From assembly GCF_021991835.1 (NCBI RefSeq), contig NZ_JAHDAU010000007.1:124001-188000 (forward strand): a DNA stretch of 64,000 nucleotides. Direction: 5' to 3'. Under the pieces are notes generated by a model that was not told the DNA's origin, ran no database searches, and saw nothing but the letters and a program-made list of their open reading frames with translations. This DNA is from Polaribacter sargassicola. Lineage in GTDB: Bacteria > Bacteroidota > Bacteroidia > Flavobacteriales > Flavobacteriaceae. Below, one piece after another: positions 25,401 to 33,030 of this stretch (the first letter of the stretch is position 1; every line of letters begins with the position of its first letter). A program made the translations under genes and the position numbers.

Positions 25401-25981
25401 TGTAAATTGTAGTTATCCATGTTATTTAATGCGGCTAAATATCCGTTAGCATCTAAACCTGTTTTAACGCCATTATATTGAGCAATATCTGTACTAGAAG
25501 GATACGTAATAGCCGTAGAACCATCTACCAAACCTGTTCCTGTTAAATCTCCATAAGCAGAAGATGAGTTTGCAACTGCCGCAATAAAAGTAGTAGGAGT
25601 TCTAGGTGCTGTACCTAAAAAAGCAAAAATAGCTTCAGAAGTTGCCGATGCTCCACCAGGTTCTCCTGTAATTGTACCAATAGAAACAGAAGGAACATCT
25701 GCGCTAATTGTATTAAATGTAATTACTGTTCCTGCAGCAATTACATCGTTGCCAGAGTTCCAAGAAAAATCATTTTCATCATCACCAAAAGATGTTCCGT
25801 TCCATTCAGAATCTGTAAAATAAATTGTTGTATTTGCAGGGATTTCTACAAAAGTAACCATTGCAAAATCATCATCTGCATCTGCATTAAATGCAATAAA
25901 TGCCATGTCTCCTGTAGTAATCTGAGCAGACAAGATAAAAGTGAATAATGTAAAATAAATTAAAAGTAGTGTTTTTTTCAT
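22412..25981 (-). CDS. large secreted choice-of-anchor I family protein with T9SS sorting tail
   Basis: A 1189-residue protein exported by Sec and then probably by the type IX system. The order seen is: signal peptide (1-19); an N-terminal domain starting ITTGDMAFIAFNADADDDFA (20-215); an Ig-like/SwmB-like domain (about 220-315); a lamin-tail domain (about 318-460, GLIITEIMYNAPSDDSDALE). After these come a Calx-beta domain (about 485-605, with TATEGSDF and SDAEADEMF), a choice-of-anchor I propeller-like region (about 610-1110, IPTATNELG to TEKGLVVLSNE), and a Por secretion tail (1115-1189, ISMYPNPVKANQT to KKVVIE). Its role is unknown; some choice-of-anchor I proteins resemble secreted phosphatases. 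It is monocistronic with a strong terminator. Confidence 0.9.
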   Translation of the reverse strand: MKKTLLLIYFTLFTFILSAQITTGDMAFIAFNADADDDFAMVTFVEIPANTTIYFTDSEWNGTSFGDDENDFSWNSGNDVIAAGTVITFNTISADVPSVSIGTITGEPGGASATSEAIFAFLGTAPRTPTTFIAAVANSSSAYGDLTGTGLVDGSTAITYPSSTDIAQYNGVKTGLDANGYLAALNNMDNYNLQSGSGDQSADGIVPDLPFNTTAFVISTNDLSAPSVSNAIVTSQNTIQVTFSEEITQASAENIANYILDNGLTISEINYDNATKTSTITHSGFTVGTAYTITVNNSVDLANNTQETTFVSDTLFYNNTTSGLIITEIMYNAPSDDSDALEFLEIYNNSDSSIELGGIQVLDEGDFTFTFPQQTLASKEIVLLATDKTTADAFYGVTFLDMPQEISNALGNGGELIKIINSDATSIFEVEYDDKDNGWTTAADGDGPSIELLNPDADVNDGNNWVASTNLVGQSLGDNVYASPGIYTPITTVTPNLGFKNTVYNVSEENDSVTITLETSSITTSDVTVDVNLISSLLTATEGSDFTFTNQTATITAGSTSTEITITISNDSDAEADEMFILELVNPTNAVLDDNTNAAVYILDNDTAIPTATNELGISFLTSYLVDASGSAEISAYAEDVKRLYVLNSIAKKINILDFSNPNAISEISSIDLSSYGTEGPTSVATFGDFVVAAVSNGPEADGVVVFMDKNGNNISSVTVGNLPDNASFTPDGTKVVVANEGQPNSDYSIDPEGSISIIDVTAGFGNVTQSDVININFNAFDADIDAMRASNIRIFGPGSSVSQDLEPEYITYSEDSKTAWVSLQENNAIAEIDLTNNTITSVFPLGLKDHTLPNNTIDTSNDTDFIFHANWPIKGMFMPDAIASYTVNGTTYIVTANEGDAREYDALEEEVSVGDSDYELDPTVFPNAAYLKLDSNLGKLSITNQSGDIDNDGDFDEIHVFGGRSFSIFNATTQTLVYDSGDDFERITANDPTYASLFNASNSNNTLKNRSDNKGPEPEGVTIATINNKVYAFITLERVGGFMTYDITDPTNPVFEKYINNRTLGDDEGGDLGPEGIIYISADKSPTEKGLVVLSNEVSATISVYSLDNVLDTDDFSTVKKTISMYPNPVKANQTVFFNEKINAILFDIRGRKILEKSDVKSLQIPNLSKGTYIFKINNSISKKVVIE

Positions 25982-26154
25982 GATTTAAATTAGTTTTTTA
26001 AATGCATGAAATTACAATCTAAGGTGTTTTATTGGATTAAATTAGAATTGTTTAAATGTTAATTAAAGGTTTTTAATTTTTATAAAAAAGACAAATATTG
26101 ATGTTAAATTTTTAAAATACTTAACAATTAAGAGTGGTTTTATAAACAATTGCT

Positions 26155-27603
26155 TTATAATTTAGTAGATTTCTTTATTTTAAGTAAGTGTAAACCTATA
26201 AAGGTTAGAAATCCGTTTAAAATTAAGACGAAAAAACCAAAATCGAAGCCTAATTTTTCTTTAGAGTAAAAACTAATTAAATAAGTTAAAATTGGTGAAG
26301 CAATACACAAATAAGGTACTAACTTGTCTTTTACTTTTAATTTAGTAAATAAGCCAAAAGCATATAAACCTAATAAAGGACCATAAGTATAACCCGCAAA
26401 GGTGAATATTTTGGCAATTACACTTGCGTCTGCAATAAAATATTTAAAAACTAAAATGGTAGCAATTAATACTAAAGAAAAAATAACATGAATTTTCTTT
26501 CTTATCTTTTCTTGTTCTACAACATCTTTCTTTTTATCAATTTCTAATATATCTATGCTAAAAGAAGTGGTTAAAGAGGTTAAAGCAGAATCTGCACTAG
26601 AATAAGCAGCAGCAATTAATCCTAAAAGAAAAAATAAAGCGGTTGCTAAACCTAAATTACCTTGTGTAGCAATAATAGGAAAAAGTTCGTCTTTGTGAGC
26701 GTCTATACCGTTTTGTTGTGCAAAATCTGTTAATAAAACACCTAAAGCTAAAAAGAAAAAGTTTACAAAAACTAATACAATAGTAAACCAAAACATGTTT
26801 TTTTGTGCATCTTTTAAATTTCTACAGGTTAAGTTTTTTTGCATCATATCTTGGTCTAAACCAGTCATTACAACAGCAATAAAAGCACCAGATAAAAATT
26901 GTTTCCAGAAGTAATTTCCTGCATTTATATCATCAAAAAAGAATGTTTTAGAGAGTTTACTATCTGCAACATAAGTAAATAAATTGTCTATTTCCATTTT
27001 ATCAGAAATTGTATAAATACAAACTCCAACGGCAATTAACATAAATAAAGTTTGTAAAGTATCTGTCCAAACTATTGTTTTTATTCCACCTTTAAATGTG
27101 TATAACCAAATTAATAAAATGGTTATAGAAACGGTAGCCCAAAACGGAATTCCGTATGCATCAAACAAAATAGCTTGCAATACATTGGCAACTAAAAACA
27201 ATCTAAAAGCCGCACCAACTACTCTAGATAGTAAGAAAAAACTAGCACCTGTTTTGTATGAGTAATTACCAAATCGGTCTTGTAAATAGGTGTAAATTGA
27301 TGTTAAATTTAGTTTGTAATAGAGTGGCAGTAGCACCAAACCAATAACAGCATAACCAACTACATAGCCTAAAACCATTTGAAAATAACTCATATTTTGG
27401 GCTTCTACCCAACCCGGTACAGAAATAAATGTAACGCCAGATAGCGAAGCGCCAATCATACCAAAAGCCACTAAATACCAAGGTGATGAGTTGTTTGCTT
27501 TAAAAAATGTTTTGTTGTTTGCAGATTTTCCTGTGATATATGAAATAAGAATTAGTACTGTAAAGTAAGCGATAATTAATAATAATATATGTAGTGGTTG
27601 CAT
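26155..27603 (-). CDS. sodium:solute symporter (SSS family)
   Basis: A 482-residue inner-membrane protein with about 13 hydrophobic helices, from PLHILLLIIAYFTVLILISYI to the end. The SSS-family signature region is recognisable: SPWYLVAFGMIGASLSGVTFISVPGWV near residue 40 and the later AAYSSADSALTSLTTSFSIDI with the conserved serines of the sodium site. It is most like the uncharacterised proline/sialic-acid/vitamin branch of the family; the solute cannot be assigned. It diverges from recR. Confidence 0.9.
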   Translation of the reverse strand: MQPLHILLLIIAYFTVLILISYITGKSANNKTFFKANNSSPWYLVAFGMIGASLSGVTFISVPGWVEAQNMSYFQMVLGYVVGYAVIGLVLLPLYYKLNLTSIYTYLQDRFGNYSYKTGASFFLLSRVVGAAFRLFLVANVLQAILFDAYGIPFWATVSITILLIWLYTFKGGIKTIVWTDTLQTLFMLIAVGVCIYTISDKMEIDNLFTYVADSKLSKTFFFDDINAGNYFWKQFLSGAFIAVVMTGLDQDMMQKNLTCRNLKDAQKNMFWFTIVLVFVNFFFLALGVLLTDFAQQNGIDAHKDELFPIIATQGNLGLATALFFLLGLIAAAYSSADSALTSLTTSFSIDILEIDKKKDVVEQEKIRKKIHVIFSLVLIATILVFKYFIADASVIAKIFTFAGYTYGPLLGLYAFGLFTKLKVKDKLVPYLCIASPILTYLISFYSKEKLGFDFGFFVLILNGFLTFIGLHLLKIKKSTKL

Positions 27604-27694
27604 GTAGTAATTAAGGATTAATAATTTTGAAATACGAAGATATACTTTTTAAAAATTTTAATAGATTAATTCGTAATTCAAAATTGATAATTAG

Positions 27695-27702
27695 TAATTT
27701 TG
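27695..27702 (+). promoter_or_regulatory. -7 box of recR
   Basis: TAATTTTG matches TAnnTTTG and ends only 6 bp before the recR ATG at 27709. If used, the mRNA would begin at or next to the start codon. Confidence 0.45.
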
Positions 27703-27708
27703 CAAACT

Positions 27709-28326
27709 ATGGATTTTTCATCAAAACTTTTAGAAAATGCAGTAAACGAAGTTTCTCGATTACCAGGAATTGGTAAAAGAACTGCATTACGTTTGGTCTT
27801 ACATTTATTAAAACAACCTTCTGATAATACTAAGTTTTTAACAGAAGCTTTGTTGCATTTAAGAAATGATGTAAAAACTTGTGAAAAATGCCATAATATT
27901 TCTGATACTGTTTTATGTGATATTTGTAATAATCCTAAAAGAAATTCAGAAATTGTTTGTGTTGTAGAAGATATTAGAGATGTAATGGCAATAGAAAGTA
28001 CATCGCAATTTAATGGATTGTACCATGTATTAGGTGGTAAAATATCGCCAATAGAAGGGATTGGTCCTCAAAACTTACAAATAGATTCTCTAGTACGTAA
28101 AGTAGATGAAGGTGAGGTAAAAGAATTAATTTTTGCGCTAAGTTCTACTATGGAAGGTGATACGACTAACTTTTATATTTTTAAACAAATAGAAAAGTTT
28201 GAAATAAAAACAAGTACAATAGCGCGCGGAATTTCTGTTGGAGATGAGCTAGAATATGCAGATGAAGTTACTTTAGGAAGATCTATAGTTAATAGAATTC
28301 CTTTTGAACAAAGTATAAGTAGGTAA
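27709..28326 (+). CDS. recR: recombination mediator protein RecR
   Basis: This DNA-repair protein acts with RecO (and RecF) to load RecA on gapped DNA. The 205-residue protein has an N-terminal helix-hairpin-helix ([20 protein letters not shown]). A C4 zinc finger follows (CEKC ... CDIC, near residues 57-72), then a Toprim domain ([14 protein letters not shown]) and the Walker-like C-terminus ([26 protein letters not shown]). The ATG at 27709 is chosen over an in-frame TTG 9 bp upstream because the family starts at MDFSSKLLE and the TTG lies inside the -7 box. Confidence 0.96.
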   Translation: MDFSSKLLENAVNEVSRLPGIGKRTALRLVLHLLKQPSDNTKFLTEALLHLRNDVKTCEKCHNISDTVLCDICNNPKRNSEIVCVVEDIRDVMAIESTSQFNGLYHVLGGKISPIEGIGPQNLQIDSLVRKVDEGEVKELIFALSSTMEGDTTNFYIFKQIEKFEIKTSTIARGISVGDELEYADEVTLGRSIVNRIPFEQSISR

Positions 28327-28378
28327 TTGTTTACAGTACTTTACTTGTTGATTAAAATTTATAAACCTGTAAGTTTTT

Positions 28379-28963
28379 TTATTTTACTTTTTTATCTTCT
28401 AAAGCTTCTTTTTCAGCTTTTTCCCAACTTCTTTTTTCTCTAATTTTTTTGTAGAGTCTAATACCTAGCATTAGTAAAATTCCAAAAAGTATAATACCAA
28501 CAACTCCCCAAATCCAATTGATAGCGCTTTGTAGTGTTACTAAAAAAACAATTGCGAATAAAATAATTGTAGCTACTTCATTCCAAATTCTAAGTTTTAG
28601 AGCAGAATATTTTATGATGTCTTTTTGCAGTTGAGAAAAAATTCTTTGACAAGAATAATGGTAAAAATACAAAGCAAGAACAAATGTAAGTTTTACATGC
28701 ATCCAAGGCATTTCTAAATAATAAGGATTTTTTACAAGCATCCATATAGCAAAAAAACTAGCTAAAATAGCAGAAGGCCAAGTAATTATGTACCATAATC
28801 TTTTGCTCATTAATTTGTATTGAGTTTGTAAGATTTCTTTTGCAGGTTCTGGTTTTTTTTCTGCTTCTACATGGTAAATAAACAAACGAATAATATAAAA
28901 TAAACCAGCAAACCAGGTAATTACAAAAATAATGTGTAATGCTTTTATGTATAAAAAATCCAT
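28379..28963 (-). CDS. hemJ: protoporphyrinogen IX oxidase, HemJ family
   Basis: A 194-residue membrane protein with five hydrophobic helices. Its start, FLYIKALHIIFVITWFAGLF then FIYHVEA, matches HemJ (UPF0093/CopD-like), including the conserved His10, which is proposed to ligand haem in characterised members. HemJ oxidises protoporphyrinogen IX to protoporphyrin IX, the step before ferrochelatase. hemH lies directly upstream on the same strand and no hemG or hemY is seen, supporting this role. The C-terminal 25 residues are charged and cytoplasmic. It converges with recR and no hairpin is visible between them. Confidence 0.88.
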   Translation of the reverse strand: MDFLYIKALHIIFVITWFAGLFYIIRLFIYHVEAEKKPEPAKEILQTQYKLMSKRLWYIITWPSAILASFFAIWMLVKNPYYLEMPWMHVKLTFVLALYFYHYSCQRIFSQLQKDIIKYSALKLRIWNEVATIILFAIVFLVTLQSAINWIWGVVGIILFGILLMLGIRLYKKIREKRSWEKAEKEALEDKKVK

Positions 28964-29035
28964 AATTTGTATAAGTTTTTATATTGTACTATTCGTTTGC
29001 AAATAAGCTTACCCTTTATTGAAGCGCATTTTTTC

Positions 29036-29080
29036 TGTCAGTTCGAGTGAATTTGCTTTTAACAAATTTGTATCGAGAAT
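29036..29080. repeat. TCGAG-type intergenic hairpin repeat between hemH and hemJ
   Basis: The stretch runs TGTCAGTTCGAGTG ... TATCGAGAATA. The inner arms AATTTG and CAAATT pair around CTTTTAA, and the outer TCGA pairs with TCGA. I recognise this TTCGAGTG...TATCGAGA form as a common dispersed intergenic repeat in Flavobacteriaceae, from memory and not from a search. A related element lies at 35640-35691. Confidence 0.5.
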
Positions 29081-29118
29081 AGAAGAAAAAAATATTGCGA
29101 AAATATAGGAAATAACTT

Positions 29119-30135
29119 TTAATTATTTTTCCAATTATTAATCCATTTTACCATTACATCTACCCAGTCATCATTGTCATTCATACAAGGAATGTGTTTG
29201 TAATCTGTACCACCAAATTTTAAAAACTCGTCTTTACCTTCCATGGCAATCTCCTCTAAAGTTTCTAAACAATCAGCAACAAAAGCAGGTGTAATAACAG
29301 CTATTTTTTTCTTTCCTTCTGATGGAAATTTTTCTAGTTCAAAATCTGTATAAGGTTTTAACCAAGGATCCTTTAATAAACGAGATTGAAAAGAATTGCT
29401 ATATGTTCCTTCTTTTAAATTTAACGATTTTGCAATTTCTTTAGTGGTTTCAAAACATTGATGACGATAACAAGTTTTATGAGCAATAGAAGCAGTTTCG
29501 CAACAAGAACCATCTATTTTACAATGAGATTTTGTTGGGTCAGATTTTTTGATGTGACGTTCTGGAATTCCGTGATATGAAAATAAAATATGATCGTAAT
29601 CAAAACCATCTAAATGATTTTTTAGATTATCACTCATCGCTTTTATATAATCTTCATTGTTATAAAAAGAATCTATTTGAGATGTTTTGATATTCGGAAA
29701 ATGTTTTGCTCTAACTTCTTCTGCTTTTACTAAAACAGTTTCTGTAGAAGACATGGCAAAATGCGGGTATAAAGGCACTAATAAAACTTCATCTACGCCT
29801 TGTTTTGCAAGTTGCTCAAAACCTTTTTTAATAGTTCTAGATCCGTAACGCATTGCTAATGCAACAGGATTATCTATTTTTTTACTCACTTTTTCGGTAA
29901 ATCTTTCTGAAATTACTTCTAAAGGAGAACCTTCTTTCCACCAGATTTTTTTGTAAGCGGCGGCAGATTTTTTAGGTCTTGTTCTTAATATTATTCCTTT
30001 AATTAACAAAAAACGTTTCCAATACGGTATGTCTATAACGCGTTCGTCCATTAAAAATTCTCCTAAATATTTTTTTACATCTTTTGTTTCTGTAGAGTCT
30101 GGAGAACCTAGGTTAATAAGTAAAATTCCTTTCAT
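29119..30135 (-). CDS. hemH: ferrochelatase
   Basis: This enzyme inserts Fe2+ into protoporphyrin IX to make protohaem at the cytoplasmic membrane surface. The 338-residue protein starts MKGILLINLGSPDS and has the metal-site His in LFSYHGIPERHIK. The catalytic Glu region is ITPAFVADCLETLEEIA. A Cys-rich segment follows the His motif (HCKIDGSCCETA to CYRHQC, six Cys), as I recall for other Bacteroidetes ferrochelatases; whether it binds metal is not known. It lies between the SpoU methyltransferase gene and hemJ on the minus strand. Confidence 0.96.
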   Translation of the reverse strand: MKGILLINLGSPDSTETKDVKKYLGEFLMDERVIDIPYWKRFLLIKGIILRTRPKKSAAAYKKIWWKEGSPLEVISERFTEKVSKKIDNPVALAMRYGSRTIKKGFEQLAKQGVDEVLLVPLYPHFAMSSTETVLVKAEEVRAKHFPNIKTSQIDSFYNNEDYIKAMSDNLKNHLDGFDYDHILFSYHGIPERHIKKSDPTKSHCKIDGSCCETASIAHKTCYRHQCFETTKEIAKSLNLKEGTYSNSFQSRLLKDPWLKPYTDFELEKFPSEGKKKIAVITPAFVADCLETLEEIAMEGKDEFLKFGGTDYKHIPCMNDNDDWVDVMVKWINNWKNN

Positions 30136-30178
30136 TATTGTCTTGTCTTAATTGTAAAAATGTCTTTAAAAACTATTG

Positions 30179-30682
30179 TTATTTTGCTAATTGATTTGTG
30201 GTTTCGTAGAGTGTAATGGCTAAACTATGTATTACATTCATAGAAGAGTTTCTGCCAAACATTGGTATTGCAACCGTATAATCTACTAAATCTACATTTT
30301 CAATTCCGTTTCTTTCACTACCCAAAAGTAGTACGATTTTCTCATGATTTTTAAAATTAAAATCTTGAATATTGATACTTTTATCAGTAATTTCTATGCC
30401 TATAATTGTATTTCCTTCACTTTTTAATTTATTGATTGTTGTAGAAAAATCACTATAAAAATCATGTTCTATTTGGTTGATAGTGTTTCTGGCTGTTTTA
30501 ATTACTTTTCGGTTTTCTAGAGAAGGAGAGTTTTCATGAAAATAAATTTTTTCAACACCAAAACTTTCAGAAATACGAAAACACATACCAATATTTTCTG
30601 GCGTTCTAATGGCATCGCAAACAATAGTTATCGGAAACTTTTGTTGCTTGTTTTCTATGTTGTAATGTGTAAGTTGTTCCAA
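30179..30682 (-). CDS. TrmH/SpoU family RNA 2'-O-methyltransferase
   Basis: A 167-residue SPOUT-fold methyltransferase consisting of the catalytic domain only. Motif 1 is IRTPENIGMCFRISESFGV, motif 2 is IVLLLGSERNGIE, and motif 3 is IPMFGRNSSMNVIHSLAITLYE with the conserved Asn. It lacks the N-terminal L30e-like RNA-binding domain of the larger RlmB/TsnR enzymes. By family it methylates a ribose in tRNA or rRNA using SAM; the target nucleotide is unknown. It lies 12 bp after the AraC gene, so the two are probably co-transcribed, which puts an RNA-modification gene in the haem locus. Confidence 0.88.
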   Translation of the reverse strand: MEQLTHYNIENKQQKFPITIVCDAIRTPENIGMCFRISESFGVEKIYFHENSPSLENRKVIKTARNTINQIEHDFYSDFSTTINKLKSEGNTIIGIEITDKSINIQDFNFKNHEKIVLLLGSERNGIENVDLVDYTVAIPMFGRNSSMNVIHSLAITLYETTNQLAK

Positions 30683-30694
30683 TTTTAATTTTGA

Positions 30695-31585
30695 TTACTG
30701 ATTCAAACTCATAACATATTTTTTTGGTGTAGTACCAAACTTCTTTTTAAAAGCAGCTATAAAATGACTTGCTGTGCTGTAACCAATTTTTACACCAACT
30801 TCATTAACATTAAATTGATTGCTTTCTAGTAATCTTCTTGCATGTTCCATTTTATAATCTAACAAAAAACTATAAACGGTGTCACCATAAATTTGTTTAA
30901 ATCCTTCTTTTAGTTTTTTTAGATTTAAGCCAATTTCATTAGATAATTCTTGTAAACTTGGCGGTTCTGCCATTCTTGCAATTATAATTTCTTTGGCTTT
31001 TCTAATCTTTAATACATTTTGTTCATCTACTAAAAACGGACAATATTCTCCGTTTGTGCTTTCTTCTTGCTGAAAATGTAAGCTTAACAACTCGTAAACT
31101 TTACCTTTTACGTACAATTCTCTAATAGAACTATTGATGGTAGAGTTTATAATTTGCTGTAAAACAATTAATACAGTTGGTTTAATCTCTGTATCGTCAT
31201 AATATTTTTTGTTGCTGTTTTCATCACTTAAAAAAGGAATATAACCAGATTCTTTAGAGAATAAAGAATGAAATTTTTCAATAGAAATCAATAAAGAAAC
31301 CAATGTAGTTTTTGGTTGAATTTCTAAATTGATAGGCAAAACTCTTTGCGGATTATATAAAAGTATAGATCTGTTGTCTAAAACATCAAAAGAATAAGAG
31401 CCGTTATTAAATAGAAATTTAGCTTTACCGCGTAAACAGAAATGAATTTGTATAAATGTACTATTTATTTCTCTTTCAAAATTTTGCATATCTAAGCTTT
31501 CGTTCTGAAAATGAAGTACATAAAAACCTTTACCTAAAGAAATTTCTTCAAAAGTACTTTCTCCGACATTTTTAATCATATGCAT
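30695..31585 (-). CDS. AraC family transcriptional regulator, candidate haem-locus regulator
   Basis: A 296-residue regulator. The N-terminal 190 residues form a cupin-like or otherwise unassigned sensor domain (FYVLHFQNESLDMQNF, LRGKAKFLFNNGSYSFDVLDN). The C-terminal 100 residues hold two helix-turn-helix motifs, EPPSLQELSNEIGLNLKKLKEGFKQIYG and NVNEVGVKIGYSTASHFIAAFKKKFG, ending TPKKYV. Starts at 31585 (MHM) or 31579 are both possible. It diverges from hemA across 199 bp and heads the minus-strand trmH-hemH-hemJ group, so regulation of both haem arms is likely. This rests on position; the ligand is unknown. Confidence 0.88.
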   Translation of the reverse strand: MHMIKNVGESTFEEISLGKGFYVLHFQNESLDMQNFEREINSTFIQIHFCLRGKAKFLFNNGSYSFDVLDNRSILLYNPQRVLPINLEIQPKTTLVSLLISIEKFHSLFSKESGYIPFLSDENSNKKYYDDTEIKPTVLIVLQQIINSTINSSIRELYVKGKVYELLSLHFQQEESTNGEYCPFLVDEQNVLKIRKAKEIIIARMAEPPSLQELSNEIGLNLKKLKEGFKQIYGDTVYSFLLDYKMEHARRLLESNQFNVNEVGVKIGYSTASHFIAAFKKKFGTTPKKYVMSLNQ

Positions 31586-31655
31586 TCTTGTTAATTAAGA
31601 TGTTTTTATTTAGAATGATTCTATATTGCTTAATTGTAAAGCCTTTATATTGCTG

Positions 31656-31663
31656 CAAAAATA
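31656..31663 (-). promoter_or_regulatory. -7 box of the AraC gene (minus strand)
   Basis: The reverse complement reads TATTTTTG, a match to TAnnTTTG, about 70 bp upstream of the AraC start. No good -33 element. Confidence 0.42.
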
Positions 31664-31707
31664 AGGTTTTTGTACCTTTTTAAGGATAAAAACAAGTAAA
31701 AAACTGA

Positions 31708-31736
31708 TATCGTTATTAAAAATACTTTTAGCGATA
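31708..31736. promoter_or_regulatory. imperfect inverted repeat upstream of hemA, candidate regulator site
   Basis: TATCGTTATTAAAA and TTTTAGCGATA are arms of a 29-bp imperfect dyad (TATCG/CGATA ends match exactly). It lies just upstream of the expected -33 position of the hemA promoter, in the AraC-hemA divergent region, where an activator would bind. Confidence 0.4.
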
Positions 31737-31757
31737 CTTTTTTTTAACTGAAGTTTT

Positions 31758-31765
31758 TACTTTTG
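31758..31765 (+). promoter_or_regulatory. -7 box of the hemA operon promoter
   Basis: TACTTTTG matches TAnnTTTG, 19 bp before the hemA ATG. The -33 region is poor, consistent with a need for an activator. Confidence 0.52.
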
Positions 31766-31784
31766 ACCCACTTTTTACAACAAG

Positions 31785-33020
31785 ATGCAAGAGGACAGGC
31801 AAGAGCACTTTTACAATATTGGGGTTAGTTATAAAAAAGCTGATGCTAAAACACGTGGAAAATTTTCTTTATCCAAAGAAAATCAAACTGCGTTGTTAAA
31901 ACTTTCTAAAGAAAAAGGTTTTAGCGGAGTTTTTATTATTTCTACATGTAACAGAACCGAGATTAGCGGTTTTGCAGAACGACCATGTCAATTAATAGAA
32001 TTATTATGTGAGTTTTCAGAAGGAACCATACAAGAATTTGCAAAGGTTTCTAATGTTTATAAAAACCAAGAAGCAATTCAACAATTATTTAGAATTGGTA
32101 CAGGTTTAGAAAGTCAGATTTTAGGCGATTATGAGATTGTAGGTCAATTAAGACAATCATTTAAATTAGCAAAATCTTTAAATACAACCAATGCGTATTT
32201 AGAAAGATTAATAAACAGTGTTTTACAAGCAAGCAAACGTGTAAAAAACGAAACAAGATTAAGTTCTGGTACAACTTCTGTTTCTTATGCTGCGGTACAA
32301 TATATTGTTAAGAATTTACCAAATTACAATTCTAAAAATATTTTAGTTTTTGGTTTGGGTAAAATGGGTAAACATACTTGTAAAAATTTAGCAGAGTATA
32401 CCCAAAATAAATCTGTGTGTTTAATTAACAGAACAGAAGAAAAAGCAATTAACTTTGTAAAAGAACATACTTCTATAAGAAACTCTAAAATAGAAAACTT
32501 AAAAGAAGAAATTAAAAATGCAGATGTTTTAATTGTTTCTACAGGTGCAGATAAACCTACAATAACAAAAGAGCACGTTAAAGAAAATAAAGATTTATTA
32601 ATTTTAGATTTATCAATGCCAGAAAATGTTGCTAAAAACGTAACAGATTACAAAGGTATATCAATAGTAAATGTTGATAAATTATCTAAAATTACAGACG
32701 AAACTTTAGCTGTAAGACAACAAGAAATTCCTTTAGCAGAAGCAATTATAGAAACTCATAAAGCAGAGTTTAACGAATGGTTAAACCATAGAAGATTTAC
32801 ACCAGCTATTGCGGCTTTAAAAAAATCATTAGAAAATATAAAAAACGACGAAATTAATTTTCAAAAGAAAAAGATTTCAGATTTTGATGAAAATCAAGCA
32901 GAAATCTTAACTTCTCGTTTTATACAAAAGATAACCACACAATTTGTGAAACATTTAAAAGATGAAAACACATCTGTTTCGCAAAGTCTACAAGTAATTA
33001 ATAAGGTTTTTCAATCTTAA
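31785..33020 (+). CDS. hemA: glutamyl-tRNA reductase
   Basis: First enzyme of the C5 route: it reduces glutamyl-tRNA(Glu) with NADPH to glutamate-1-semialdehyde. The 411-residue protein has the nucleophilic Cys in FIISTCNRTEISGF. Then come GLESQILGDYEIVGQLRQSF and the NADPH-binding turn LVFGLGKMGKHTCKNL. The C-terminal dimerisation helices follow (EFNEWLNHRRFTPAIAALKK). It is the first gene of the plus-strand haem operon and is usually the control point of the pathway. hemC-hemD follows after 10 bp. Confidence 0.96.
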   Translation: MQEDRQEHFYNIGVSYKKADAKTRGKFSLSKENQTALLKLSKEKGFSGVFIISTCNRTEISGFAERPCQLIELLCEFSEGTIQEFAKVSNVYKNQEAIQQLFRIGTGLESQILGDYEIVGQLRQSFKLAKSLNTTNAYLERLINSVLQASKRVKNETRLSSGTTSVSYAAVQYIVKNLPNYNSKNILVFGLGKMGKHTCKNLAEYTQNKSVCLINRTEEKAINFVKEHTSIRNSKIENLKEEIKNADVLIVSTGADKPTITKEHVKENKDLLILDLSMPENVAKNVTDYKGISIVNVDKLSKITDETLAVRQQEIPLAEAIIETHKAEFNEWLNHRRFTPAIAALKKSLENIKNDEINFQKKKISDFDENQAEILTSRFIQKITTQFVKHLKDENTSVSQSLQVINKVFQS

Positions 33021-33030
33021 AATAAACTCC

